DNA of 64,000 nt from Lachnospiraceae bacterium (GTDB lineage: Bacteria; Bacillota; Clostridia; Lachnospirales; Lachnospiraceae). The notes beneath the pieces were generated by a model that saw nothing but the letters and a program-made list of their open reading frames with translations, ran no database searches and was not told the DNA's origin. Location: contig AP025573.1 of assembly GCA_022845895.1 (NCBI GenBank), positions 902,501 to 966,500 on the forward strand, read 5' to 3'. Positions 51,380-59,557 of the stretch are shown piece by piece (the first letter of the stretch is position 1; the number at the start of each line of letters is the position of its first letter). The translations under genes and the position numbers were made by a program.

Positions 51380-53128
51380 ATGTTTGCACTGTTTTCAAGA
51401 ATTTTGAAACTGTCCGGTCGCTATAAAGGGCGGATACAGGGCGCTGTTGTATGTGCATTCCTGGAGTCCATTCTGTCCAAAATGCCGATCTTTTTGGCCT
51501 TTGTGGCTTTGAGCGGTTTTGCGGCCGGAACTTTGACCGGGCAGACCTGCCTTTATGTGGGGCTTGGTCTTGGGGCGTCTGTGTTGGTTCAGATGCTGGT
51601 ACACTATCTCAGCGACAGTTTGCAGAGCGCAGCGGGCTACCTGATGTTTGCTGACAAGCGAATGGAGCTGGGCGGGCACCTTCGGAAACTGCCAATGGGA
51701 TATTTTACTTCCGGCAATATTGGTAAGATCAGCTCGGTTCTCAGCACTGACATGGTGTTTATCGAGGAAGTTGCCATGAGTACCTTGGGAAACATGATAA
51801 GCTATCTTCTGTCTGCCCTGGTTCTCCTGGTGTTTATGTTTTATCTGAACTGGCAACTCGGCTTAATCGCCGCCGTTGTGACGATTTTAGCATGGTTGGT
51901 ATCAAAAGGAATGAACAAGGTATCTCTGCGGGAGGCCGCAGGCCGCCAGGAGCAAAGCGAACGACTGACCGATGCTGTGTTGTCCTTTGTGGAGGGTATC
52001 GGTGTTATCAAGAGTTATAACCTGTTGGGTGAAAAGTCAGAAGAATTAACTGGGAATTTCAAACGGTCCAGAAATACATCCCTTGCCTTTGAAAGAAAGA
52101 TGACCCCCTGGACCATGGGGCTGAATATCCTTTATGGCATTGGTATTGCGGCAATCTTCGGGCTGGCAATCTTTCTGGAACAGAATGGTGGCCTTTCCCT
52201 GGCTTATGTCCTTGGCGTTCTGTTGTTCGTATTTGATTTGTTTGGACCGCTGAAAGCACTCTACGGTGAGGCATCCCGATTGACCGTGATGAATGCGGCA
52301 TTGGACCGCATTGAAGCGGTATTGGATGAGCCGGAACTTCCCGACACCGGCAAACAACACCTGCCGGTTCAGGCACAGCCCGGTCAGCCAGAAGTGCAGT
52401 TTAATGATGTTGCCTTTGCTTATCAGGACAAAGAAGTGCTGCACCATATCAGCTTTGCTATGAAGAAAAATTCCATGACGGCATTGGTTGGCCCTTCCGG
52501 TGGCGGCAAATCCACCATTGCAAATTTGTTGGCCCGGTTGTGGGATGTGAAATCCGGCAGTGTTGCAATAAGGGGCGTGGACATTCGGAATGTGCCGCTG
52601 GCAGAATTGATGGATCAGATCAGCATGGTATTCCAGCGAGTGTATTTGTTCCAGGATACCATTTATAACAACATCAGCATGGGAAAACCAGATGCCACAG
52701 AGGAAGAAGTCTATGAGGCGGCAAAGAAAGCCCGTTGCTATGATTTCATTATGGCTCTGCCTGACGGGTTCCAGACTGTGGTGGGTGAAGGAGGCGCTAC
52801 CCTTTCCGGCGGCGAGAAACAGCGAATTTCGATTGCACGCTGCATTTTGAAGGATGCACCCATCGTCATTTTGGATGAGGCTACTGCAAGTGTAGACACC
52901 GACAATGAAAGCTATATTCAGGAGGCTATTTCTGAGCTGGTAAAAGGTAAGACCCTGCTGGTGATTGCCCATCGCTTAAATACCATACAGAACGCCGATC
53001 AAATCCTGGTAATTAACAACGGCCAAATCGTACAGCATGGCACCCATGAGGAACTTCTGGGGCAGCCCGGTATTTATCAGGACTTTGTCAATATCCGAAA
53101 AAATGCTGCCGGTTGGAGCCTGGCCTAA
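51380..53128 (+). CDS. exporter-type ABC half-transporter 2
   Basis: A 582-residue protein of the same architecture: six helices and an ABC domain with GPSGGGKST, LSGGEKQR and IVILDEATASVDTD. The ATG follows the previous stop directly, so the two subunits are made in equal amounts and probably form a heterodimer. Confidence 0.9.
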   Translation: MFALFSRILKLSGRYKGRIQGAVVCAFLESILSKMPIFLAFVALSGFAAGTLTGQTCLYVGLGLGASVLVQMLVHYLSDSLQSAAGYLMFADKRMELGGHLRKLPMGYFTSGNIGKISSVLSTDMVFIEEVAMSTLGNMISYLLSALVLLVFMFYLNWQLGLIAAVVTILAWLVSKGMNKVSLREAAGRQEQSERLTDAVLSFVEGIGVIKSYNLLGEKSEELTGNFKRSRNTSLAFERKMTPWTMGLNILYGIGIAAIFGLAIFLEQNGGLSLAYVLGVLLFVFDLFGPLKALYGEASRLTVMNAALDRIEAVLDEPELPDTGKQHLPVQAQPGQPEVQFNDVAFAYQDKEVLHHISFAMKKNSMTALVGPSGGGKSTIANLLARLWDVKSGSVAIRGVDIRNVPLAELMDQISMVFQRVYLFQDTIYNNISMGKPDATEEEVYEAAKKARCYDFIMALPDGFQTVVGEGGATLSGGEKQRISIARCILKDAPIVILDEATASVDTDNESYIQEAISELVKGKTLLVIAHRLNTIQNADQILVINNGQIVQHGTHEELLGQPGIYQDFVNIRKNAAGWSLA

Positions 53129-53146
53129 TAGCGAAGGGAGGTCTTA

Positions 53147-53518
53147 ATGAAACTTCATGCGTCCGGGGAGGACTATCTGGAAACCATCCTTGTTCTCCAA
53201 AAGAAACTCGGTATGGTACGCTCCGTAGATGTGGCCCGGCACATGGAGGTGTCAAAGCCCAGCGTGTGCCATGCAGTGGCTACCTTGAGGGACGGCGGCT
53301 TTCTCACAATGGATGAAGATCATTTTCTCCATCTGACCGATGTGGGCCGCGAGGTTGCCGAAAAAATATACGAGCGACACTGCTTCTTTACCGAACAGCT
53401 TATCGCCGCAGGCGTTGACCCCCGGACTGCGGAGGCTGACGCCTGCCGGATTGAACACATCATCAGCGATGAGAGCTTTTCACGGCTGAAAGAGGCAGCC
53501 GAACAGGAACAAACCTAA
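53147..53518 (+). CDS. DtxR/MntR-type metal-dependent repressor
   Basis: A 123-residue regulator. The winged HTH (RSVDVARHMEVSKPSVCHAV) is followed by a dimerisation and metal-binding segment in which DACRIEHIIS matches the C-x2-E-H metal ligands of the family. It lacks the C-terminal SH3-like domain, as in MntR. The gene closes the operon, suggesting that the transporter is controlled by metal supply. Confidence 0.88.
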   Translation: MKLHASGEDYLETILVLQKKLGMVRSVDVARHMEVSKPSVCHAVATLRDGGFLTMDEDHFLHLTDVGREVAEKIYERHCFFTEQLIAAGVDPRTAEADACRIEHIISDESFSRLKEAAEQEQT

Positions 53519-53715
53519 ACCAAATAAGACAAGCGATCCTGCCCCGCAAGACGGGGAAAGAAAAAAACCGTTGCAGGGCAGGCAGCTTCGTGCGCCCAAA
53601 ATGGATTTTCAAGGACTGCGGCGGTTTTGAGTAAAATCAAGGCCGCCGTTCCTTATGCCCTCGACAAAGGAGTGACGCCCATACGCTGACACGGCGGCTT
53701 TAGGAGGGAGCCGCC
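53519..53715. other. gene-free remnant DNA
   Basis: No coding frame with a ribosome binding site is present. A short CCCCG/CGGGG stem follows the repressor gene. The composition resembles conjugative-element DNA. Confidence 0.4.
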
Positions 53716-53829
53716 ATGAAGCGCATTGACCGCCGACAAATTCAGACGATATTTGCACTATCGTCAAAAAAATCCCGGCCACCGAACAGGCCCCGTCTGG
53801 CAGCCAGTGCGAAAATTGTCATAATGTAA
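53716..53829 (+). pseudogene. truncated mobile-element ORF (37 aa)
   Basis: GGAGGGAG precedes an ATG encoding MKRIDRRQIQTIFALSSKKS and a basic tail. The opening resembles GemA/DUF1018-type regulators of conjugative elements, but the frame is cut after about 17 matching residues. Likely a remnant. Confidence 0.35.
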
Positions 53830-53938
53830 CTGAATACCGTGTTTTTTGCGCTCGAATAGCTTTCTGCTGTCCGGGCGTTTTTCTATGTTATTCCAGGTGT
53901 CGTTGCCCGCCGCTCCGCTTAGAAATTTGGGGATGGAT

Positions 53939-53972
53939 AAGTACAAATGATAGAGAGTCATTTGCACTTTTT
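53939..53972 (+). terminator. terminator-like hairpin in remnant region
   Basis: AAGTACAAATGA pairs with TCATTTGCACTT (one mismatch), followed by a T-run. Confidence 0.6.
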
Positions 53973-54006
53973 TAGGACTGTTTTTGGCAGGCGCACTCCA
54001 TGCACC

Positions 54007-54068
54007 GGTTCACTATCGTTAATAGGGTGGCGTGTTCATCGTTAATGGGGTATCCGGTTCATCGTTAC
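54007..54068. repeat. threefold repeat at the element border
   Basis: GGTTCACTATCGTTAATAGG (54007-54026), GTTCATCGTTAATGGGGT (54034-54051) and GGTTCATCGTTA (54056-54067) are imperfect direct repeats immediately before the truncated cfa-like gene. They look like end repeats of a mobile element. Confidence 0.55.
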
Positions 54069-54088
54069 ATTGTATCAATTTCGGTGCG

Positions 54089-54754
54089 GCAACGGATATC
54101 GGCTGTGGATGGGGATTCCTTCTCAAGTATGCCGTGAAGCATTACGGCGTGAGGGGAGTCGGTATTACGCTGAGCCGGGAACAGCATGCCAAATTCCAGA
54201 AGGATATAGAGGATGAGGGGCTCCAGGACAGGCTTGAGGTACGGCTGATGGATTACCGCAAGCTGAAGGCGTCGGGCCTTGCGTTTGACAGGGTGGTGAG
54301 CGTAGGGATGCTGGAGCATGTCGGAAGAGGGAATTATCCTCTGTTTCTCGAATGTGTACAGTCTGTCCTTAAGCCGGGCGGCTTATTTCTATTGCACTAC
54401 ATCAGTGCGCTGCAGGAGTTCCCGGGAGATGCGTTCATCAAGAAATATATATTTCCGGGCGGGGTCATACCGAGCCTGCGGGAAATCATCCATATCATGG
54501 GCGATAAGAAGCTGTACACGGTTGACGTGGAGAGCCTGAGACGCCATTACACGAAGACGCTGCTCTGCTGGAGGGATAATCTGCTGAAGCATAAGGGGGA
54601 GATAACGAAGAGATACGGGAAAGAATTCATGCGTATGTGGGAACTGTATCTGGCATCCTGCGCAGCTACTTTCCACAATGGAATCATTGACCTGCACCAG
54701 ATTGTGATGACAAACGGAATCAATAACGAACTGCCGATGACAAGAGTCGTCTGA
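54089..54754 (+). pseudogene. cyclopropane-fatty-acyl-phospholipid synthase, 5' truncated
   Basis: About 220 residues of a CFA-synthase-type methyltransferase: DIGCGWGFLLKYAVKHYGVR (SAM site), VSVGMLEHVGRGNYPLF, LLHYISALQEFPGDAFIKKY and the final WELYLASCAATFHNG. Full enzymes have about 390 residues; the N-terminal lipid-binding part and the residues just before the SAM motif are missing. Homology starts abruptly after the border repeats, so a mobile element has disrupted the gene. Residual activity is unlikely. Confidence 0.85.
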
Positions 54755-54757
54755 TAC

Positions 54758-54786
54758 TTGCCGCACCTTTAAAATCAAGGTATAAT
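54758..54786 (+). promoter_or_regulatory. promoter of cyclase gene
   Basis: TTGCCG (54758-54763), 17 nt, TATAAT (54781-54786), 21 nt before the start codon. Confidence 0.7.
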
Positions 54787-54807
54787 GCTTGGTAAAGGAG
54801 GTGCGTT

Positions 54808-55566
54808 ATGATGTATGAATTATGGAAAGAGCTGGAAAGACTGAAAGGCTGCCAGTGGGTGGAACTGTCCCATCCCCTGAATAATGACAGCCCGTATTGG
54901 GGAGGGATTCCTGACGGGGCGGTGGAGCTGTCCAGCACGGTGTTTGACTGGGGAAATGAAATGCTGGATTGTCTCATACAGACATTTAAATTCCCGGGGC
55001 AGTTTGGTACGCATATTGATTTCCCGGGACATTTTATCAAAGACAGAGAGCTGTCGGAACAATATGGTGTCAGGGATATGGTCTATCCGCTCGTAGTTAT
55101 CGACATCTCAGAAAAAGTGAAGGAAGATGTCCACTACGCGGTTACTGTGGAGGATATCCAGGCCTTTGAGAGGCAGTATGGGGACATCCCTGACGGGGCG
55201 TTCGTGGCGCTTCGCACGGACTGGGGAAAGCGCTGGCCTTCGATGGATGCCATCTGCAACTTTGACGAGGACGGGGGAGAGCATACGCCTGGCTGGTCGA
55301 TGGAAGCGCTTAAATACATCTATGAAGTGCGCAACGCCGCGGCGAACGGACATGAGACGCTGGATACAGACGCTTCGACACTGGCGGAGCAGGCCGGAGA
55401 CCTTGCGTGTGAACGATATGTGCTGGATAAAGGGAAGCTTCAGGTCGAAGTGCTCTGCAATCTGGATCAGGTGCCCCCGGCAGGAGCGATTATCTTCGCG
55501 GCCTTTCTTCCGATTGAAGGTGCTACGGGACTGCCGGTACGCGTGTGGGCAATCACAGAGGATTGA
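54808..55566 (+). CDS. cyclase family protein (kynurenine formamidase-like)
   Basis: A 252-residue metal-dependent hydrolase of the cyclase family. The signature is VELSHPLNNDSPYW and GQFGTHIDFPGHF, in which H-x-D-x-x-x-H binds the metal. A second part has VALRTDWGKRW and HTPGWS. Relatives open or form amide or lactone rings; the substrate is unknown. GGAGG lies 6 nt upstream and a good promoter precedes it. Confidence 0.88.
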   Translation: MMYELWKELERLKGCQWVELSHPLNNDSPYWGGIPDGAVELSSTVFDWGNEMLDCLIQTFKFPGQFGTHIDFPGHFIKDRELSEQYGVRDMVYPLVVIDISEKVKEDVHYAVTVEDIQAFERQYGDIPDGAFVALRTDWGKRWPSMDAICNFDEDGGEHTPGWSMEALKYIYEVRNAAANGHETLDTDASTLAEQAGDLACERYVLDKGKLQVEVLCNLDQVPPAGAIIFAAFLPIEGATGLPVRVWAITED

Positions 55567-55696
55567 CGGGACCGGCTGATGTAAGCCTGGACCGCCTTAT
55601 AAATGTGAAATATATGTTTACATGTACATGAGACAGGTATATAATGGTAACCAGCAGATGATGTTACTGCAATCACCTATTCAAAAAAGAATATAG

Positions 55697-55820
55697 AAGT
55701 CTTTGTGGCAGGGTGCAAGTCCCTACCGATGGTATAGTCCATGACCCGCGTAAAGCGGCTGATCTGGTGACCCCTCAGCGGGAATTCCAGAACCGACGGT
55801 ATAGTCCGGATGAGAAAAGG
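55697..55820 (+). ncRNA. FMN riboswitch (RFN element)
   Basis: The conserved blocks are present in order: GGCAGGGTGCAAGTCCCTAC, the variable stem around 55742-55790, then GAATTCCAGAACCGAC, GGTATAGTCCGGATGAGA. It lies upstream of the RibU gene and senses FMN. Confidence 0.93.
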
Positions 55821-55839
55821 CATTTTCTGCGTAATTACG

Positions 55840-55877
55840 CCCGGGACATTATTTTTGATGTGCCGGGTTATTTTTTT
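55840..55877 (+). terminator. riboswitch expression platform terminator
   Basis: CCCGGGACAT (55840-55849) pairs with ATGTGCCGGG (55858-55867) with one mismatch, followed by TTATTTTTTT. When FMN is bound this stem can form and stop transcription before ribU. Confidence 0.8.
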
Positions 55878-55891
55878 GAGGAGGATTCAGT

Positions 55892-56554
55892 ATGAACGAG
55901 ACAAATGAAACAATGAATGTAACTGCGGGCAAGAAGGTACAGACCCGTGACGACGCAAGGATGAGGGTGAAGAAGATTGCCTTTATTGGCCTGATGGGTG
56001 CTGTCAGTGCGGTGCTGATGCTGTTCCGTTTCCCGATTCCCTTCATGCCGCCGTTCCTGTCGTTTGACTTTTCCGGTCTGATGGAGATGCTTGGCGGGTT
56101 CATGTTCGGTCCGATGGCGGCGGTATGCATCATAATCGTTAAGATTATGCTGCAGCTTGTGATGCAGGGCAGCTTTTCCCTCGGGACAGGTGAGCTGCAG
56201 AATCTGATACTGAGCTGTGCGTATGTGCTGCCGGCTCTGATTATCTATCACCGCAGCAAGTCGAAGAAGATGGCAGTTGCCGGTATGGCGGTCAGCTCTG
56301 TGTTTGTGGCGGTTGTTGCCGTATTTACCAACCTGTACCTGATTATTCCCTTCTACGTAAAGTTGTTTGGCATGTCTATGGATGATATCATCGCCATGTG
56401 CAGTACGGTGAATCCGGCAATGAAGAATGCGGTGACGATGGCACTGTTTGGCATCCTGCCGTTCAATCTCATCAAGTACGGCGTTACATCTCTGATTACA
56501 TTTATCATATATAAGAGGCTGAGCAAAGTTATAAAAGGAATCATAAGCAGATAA
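55892..56554 (+). CDS. ribU: riboflavin ECF transporter S component
   Basis: A 220-residue membrane protein. After a 28-residue polar start come about six helices (IAFIGLMGAVSAVLMLFRFP, FDFSGLMEMLGGFMFGPMAA, and others). RibU-type features FPIPFMPPFLSFDFS and the FMN riboswitch upstream make riboflavin uptake very likely. It needs the shared ECF module encoded elsewhere; the ECF cassette at 46620-49579 may or may not serve it. Confidence 0.92.
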   Translation: MNETNETMNVTAGKKVQTRDDARMRVKKIAFIGLMGAVSAVLMLFRFPIPFMPPFLSFDFSGLMEMLGGFMFGPMAAVCIIIVKIMLQLVMQGSFSLGTGELQNLILSCAYVLPALIIYHRSKSKKMAVAGMAVSSVFVAVVAVFTNLYLIIPFYVKLFGMSMDDIIAMCSTVNPAMKNAVTMALFGILPFNLIKYGVTSLITFIIYKRLSKVIKGIISR

Positions 56555-56566
56555 AGGAGAGCGGTT

Positions 56567-57052
56567 ATGAAGTTTACATTGGATAAGGATATTACTTATG
56601 AGCAGGCGGTGGGCCGTATGTTTGAGATGCTTGGAAACAGCCAGATTATGGCGCTGGCCTCCAGCCTGAACGATTATGTCATGGTGAGGAACGTCAGCTG
56701 TCTGTTCTACGACGAGAAGATCTACTTCAAGACGGATAAGAACTTCCGTAAGACAAAGCAGCTGTTCGAAAACCCAAATGTGGCCATGTGCTGGAGCGGG
56801 GTGCAGGTGGAAGGCATAGCTGTCAATAAAGGGCTTGTGACCAAGGAGCCGGGGCAGAGGTTCGCAGAAGGCTATAAGAAGTATCTGTGGCAGAGTTATA
56901 ATAAATACAGCCATGAAGATACGGAGATACTTATAGAAGTGATTCCAAAATATGTAGAGATTTGGGATACGAGCGATGATGGATACGCCTTCCAGCTGTT
57001 CATAGATTTTGAGGAAAAGCAGCTAGAGATAAAATTATACGATGAGAAGTAA
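56567..57052 (+). CDS. pyridoxamine 5'-phosphate oxidase family (flavin-binding) protein
   Basis: A 161-residue split-barrel protein: NSQIMALASSLNDYVMVRNV and KTKQLFENPNVAMCWSGVQV are typical of the FMN-binding PNPOx-like fold. It lies 12 nt after ribU, probably under the same riboswitch, which fits an FMN-dependent enzyme. The substrate is unknown. Confidence 0.85.
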   Translation: MKFTLDKDITYEQAVGRMFEMLGNSQIMALASSLNDYVMVRNVSCLFYDEKIYFKTDKNFRKTKQLFENPNVAMCWSGVQVEGIAVNKGLVTKEPGQRFAEGYKKYLWQSYNKYSHEDTEILIEVIPKYVEIWDTSDDGYAFQLFIDFEEKQLEIKLYDEK

Positions 57053-57082
57053 CTGGGAGTTTAAGTAAACTAAGACGCCGAT

Positions 57083-57253
57083 GGGGAGGTATGGGGCAGA
57101 TGCTCCGATGCGTCCGGGAACTGCGACTATCACACAGATTCCTAAGCCTGTGGGGTGTTCGCCGATGGCGGCTCTCACCCCACAAGCCAAGGAATCTGGT
57201 GAGGATTCTCCGTCCCTTCCGCTTAGACCTTCGCATCTGTCCCATACCTCCCC
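57083..57253 (+). repeat. structured intergenic element, copy 1
   Basis: A 171-nt dyad element. The 21-nt outer arms (57083-57103 and 57233-57253) pair with one G-U. An inner 18-nt stem (57140-57157 with 57176-57193) closes around GCCGATGGCGGC. Conserved single-stranded parts (GCTCCGATGCGTCCG, GATTCTCCG, CTTCCGCTTA) recur in copy 2 in opposite orientation. No gene is present. Unknown RNA or DNA element. Confidence 0.7.
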
Positions 57254-57387
57254 AGCGGCTATCTACTTTACTGGCACGGGCGGGAGCGGCGATGTGACGC
57301 TATTGGCTGATGGAAGGGATTTGGCTGTGTCAGCATTGTGAAAAGGGCTAAGCAGGCTGATAACCTTAGTTGAAAGTAATCGTAATG

Positions 57388-57454
57388 AAGAAGAGCCGGA
57401 ATCAGGTACGGGGATGTTGAGATGACATCCCCTGCCTGGTTCCGGCTCTTCTTT
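57388..57454. terminator. long hairpin, probable terminator
   Basis: AAGAAGAGCCGGAA (57388-57401) pairs with 57440-57453, and a further inner stem CGGGGATGT/ACATCCCC closes the loop. It lies between the two structured elements and may end the ribU operon, although the T-run is short. Confidence 0.6.
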
Positions 57455-57691
57455 CAGCAACGGCGTGCACGCATCGCTTTAAGCGTGTACAAAGGCCTTT
57501 ACAAAGCTCCAAAGTAAAACCGATTGGAAGCTCGCTCAACCTGTTCCATTGGCGGCCACAGATTTCTTCTATCACTGCACATATTAAACTTGCTATGTTT
57601 TATCAGCCATCTCACGCAGCCAGTGTTCATCCGCTGGCCAGTAACGTCACACAGCCATTCTCGCCCTTGTTAAGTGAAGTAGATAGCGGGC

Positions 57692-57860
57692 GGGGAGCCG
57701 GGTGGGAGATGCGCAGGTGTAAGCGGAAGAGGCGGAGAATCCTTTCCGCAGCCCTTATCCTGAGGGATGTAAGCCGCTATCGGCGCGCATTCTGCAGGAT
57801 TAGGGATACGTGAAATAGTCGGAGCCTCGGACGCATCGGAGCAGATGCCACCCGGCTCCC
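57692..57860 (-). repeat. structured intergenic element, copy 2 (inverted)
   Basis: The reverse complement of this segment parallels copy 1: outer arms GGGAGCCGGGTGG (57693-57705 with 57848-57860, perfect), an inner stem CCCTTATCCTG-type (57752-57770 with 57787-57805) and the same conserved linkers. Arm sequences differ from copy 1 but stay complementary. Confidence 0.7.
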
Positions 57861-58033
57861 GGTCCGCAGCCATTTTACTTAACCCCCTATTTCATAAATT
57901 TCTGAGTATAAAATTATATAAGCCCTCCAGGTGAATGTAATAACTCCCAATGGATGAAACGACCTCTTTTCGTCAATAATGTCTGTAAAGGCAGCTTGAT
58001 TGCTGCTACTACGGATAAGAAAGAGGATTAGAT

Positions 58034-59305
58034 ATGAAAACATTTGAGGAACTTTACCAGGCGGTTCTGGAACGTAAGATAACACTTGAGGAACCTTTGC
58101 CGGCAGAATATGATCCACGGCACCTGGACTGTCTGCTTCATCCTGAGAAGTATCCGCCTGTGATTCAGGATGTGGAGTGCAAAGAATGTGCATATGACCG
58201 GGCCTGTCTTCAGAGCTGTATATTTGACGCGATTGAGGTTGGCGATGACGGAAAGGCCAGAATCAATCCTTCCTTGTGCACTGGCTGTGGCGTGTGTATT
58301 GATGCATGTGAAGAGAAGCATCTGAGCGCAGGAAGAGATGTGCTCCCTGCCATGAAGGCGGTGAGAGAAGCAGAAGGCCCTGCCTATATGATGGTGGCCC
58401 CGGCGTTTCTCGGACAGTTCGGCGAGGAGATATCCCCGGGACAGCTACGGAAGGCTTTTAAGGCATTGGGATTTACCGGTATGGTAGAGGTGGCACTCTT
58501 TGCGGACATTCTTACGTTGAAGGAAGCGCTGGAATTTGACCGGCATGTTAAGAAACAGGGAGACTATCAGCTGACGAGCTGCTGCTGCCCGGTGTGGATA
58601 GCGATGATACGTAAGATATATCATGAGCTGATGCCGCACGTACCTGGAGCGGTATCTCCGATGGTGGCCTGCGGACGCATGATAAAGAGGATCCATCCGG
58701 ATGCAGTCACCGTATTTGCAGGCCCATGTCTTGCTAAGAAGAAAGAAGCAAAAGAACCGGACATCTGTGACGCGGTGGATCATGTGCTTACCTTTCAGGA
58801 GGTCATGGATATCTTCCGGGCAGCGGACATCCATCCGGAAGAACTGGAAGACAGCAGGAAAGAACATGCCTCCAAAGCAGGACGCCTCTATGCAAGGACT
58901 GGCGGTGTAAGCCGTGCGGTCTCTGAGATGGTAGAGCAGCTGAGACCTGACAGAAGTATTGCAGTACAGAGTGAACAGGCCAACGGAACAAAGGAATGCA
59001 TGGCTATGATTCAAAGAATTAAAAATAAAGAGACAGATGCCAACTTTTTTGAAGGAATGGGGTGTATCGGCGGATGTGTCGGCGGACCAAAAGCAGTCCT
59101 TAAAAAAGAAGAAGGGACAAGGCTTGTAGATGAATACGGTCAGAAATCTCCCTTTAAAACACCACTTGAGAATCCTTACGTACGAAAAGTGCTGGAAGAG
59201 CTCGGGATTGAGACGGTAGAAGACTTGTTAAGAGACGATACATTGCTCACAAGGTACTTTGAAAGGCCGGAAGGAGACACCGGCACAGCCGCTAAACAGA
59301 TGTAA
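58034..59305 (+). CDS. monomeric FeFe-hydrogenase-like protein
   Basis: A 423-residue iron-sulfur protein. Two 4Fe-4S sites are formed by CKECAYDRACLQSC (49-62) and CTGCGVCIDAC (82-92). H-cluster motifs are L1 TSCCCPVW (181-188), L2 GPCLAKKKEA (230-239) and L3 EGMGCIGGCVGGPK (340-353). Compared with canonical TSCCPxW and ExMxCxGGCxxGGG, L1 has an extra cysteine and L3 ends in GGPK. These variants are typical of the small, poorly studied group D or sensory types, so hydrogen turnover in bulk metabolism is not assured. It is a single gene with AGAGG upstream. Confidence 0.85.
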   Translation: MKTFEELYQAVLERKITLEEPLPAEYDPRHLDCLLHPEKYPPVIQDVECKECAYDRACLQSCIFDAIEVGDDGKARINPSLCTGCGVCIDACEEKHLSAGRDVLPAMKAVREAEGPAYMMVAPAFLGQFGEEISPGQLRKAFKALGFTGMVEVALFADILTLKEALEFDRHVKKQGDYQLTSCCCPVWIAMIRKIYHELMPHVPGAVSPMVACGRMIKRIHPDAVTVFAGPCLAKKKEAKEPDICDAVDHVLTFQEVMDIFRAADIHPEELEDSRKEHASKAGRLYARTGGVSRAVSEMVEQLRPDRSIAVQSEQANGTKECMAMIQRIKNKETDANFFEGMGCIGGCVGGPKAVLKKEEGTRLVDEYGQKSPFKTPLENPYVRKVLEELGIETVEDLLRDDTLLTRYFERPEGDTGTAAKQM

Positions 59306-59403
59306 CATAAATGCAAGACAGCAATATGAATCAGCATGCCATTTGAAAAAAGTGTAGACAAATAAAAGACAAATGTGTTATGATAACACTCGGGACTTTG
59401 TGA

Positions 59404-59440
59404 ATACTCTTTACTTGGTTAGCAAGTAGAGAGTATTTTT
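59404..59440 (+). promoter_or_regulatory. leader attenuator upstream of DEAD-box helicase gene
   Basis: A 14-bp stem (59404-59417 with 59423-59436, one G-U) and five T form an intrinsic terminator inside the 5' leader, about 120 nt before the start codon. A promoter-like TAGACA/TATGAT pair lies upstream (from about 59352). Premature termination relieved under cold or by low helicase is a plausible control. Confidence 0.6.
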
Positions 59441-59489
59441 ATGATAATAAGAGACCTTGCATCAGTAAATTATCAGACAACTTAAAGAA

Positions 59490-59541
59490 TTTCCAAAGGG
59501 GTCAGACCCCTGACGCAGCAGGGGTCTGACCCCTTTGGAAA
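59490..59541. repeat. perfect 23-bp inverted repeat (GGGGTCAGACCCC type)
   Basis: The arms 59490-59512 and 59519-59541 are exact inverses around ACGCAG; each arm is itself partly palindromic (GGGGTCAGACCCC). It lies 16 nt before the helicase start. This class of intergenic hairpin is recurrent in many bacteria and resembles REP-type elements. Confidence 0.8.
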
Positions 59542-59557
59542 ATGAAAGGAATTGTAG

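Noticed and set aside
53764..53967. A 67-codon minus-strand frame in the remnant region
   Set aside because: Some stretches look protein-like, but there is no ribosome binding site and the frame spans a terminator hairpin. It may be a decayed fragment; not supportable as a gene.
55868..56914. A 348-codon minus-strand frame
   Set aside because: Overlaps the riboswitch-controlled ribU and the oxidase-like gene; the product is histidine/glutamine-rich, typical of antisense reading.
57081..57813. Short frames inside the structured repeats
   Set aside because: They are explained by the inverted-repeat structure; the two copies do not conserve a reading frame.
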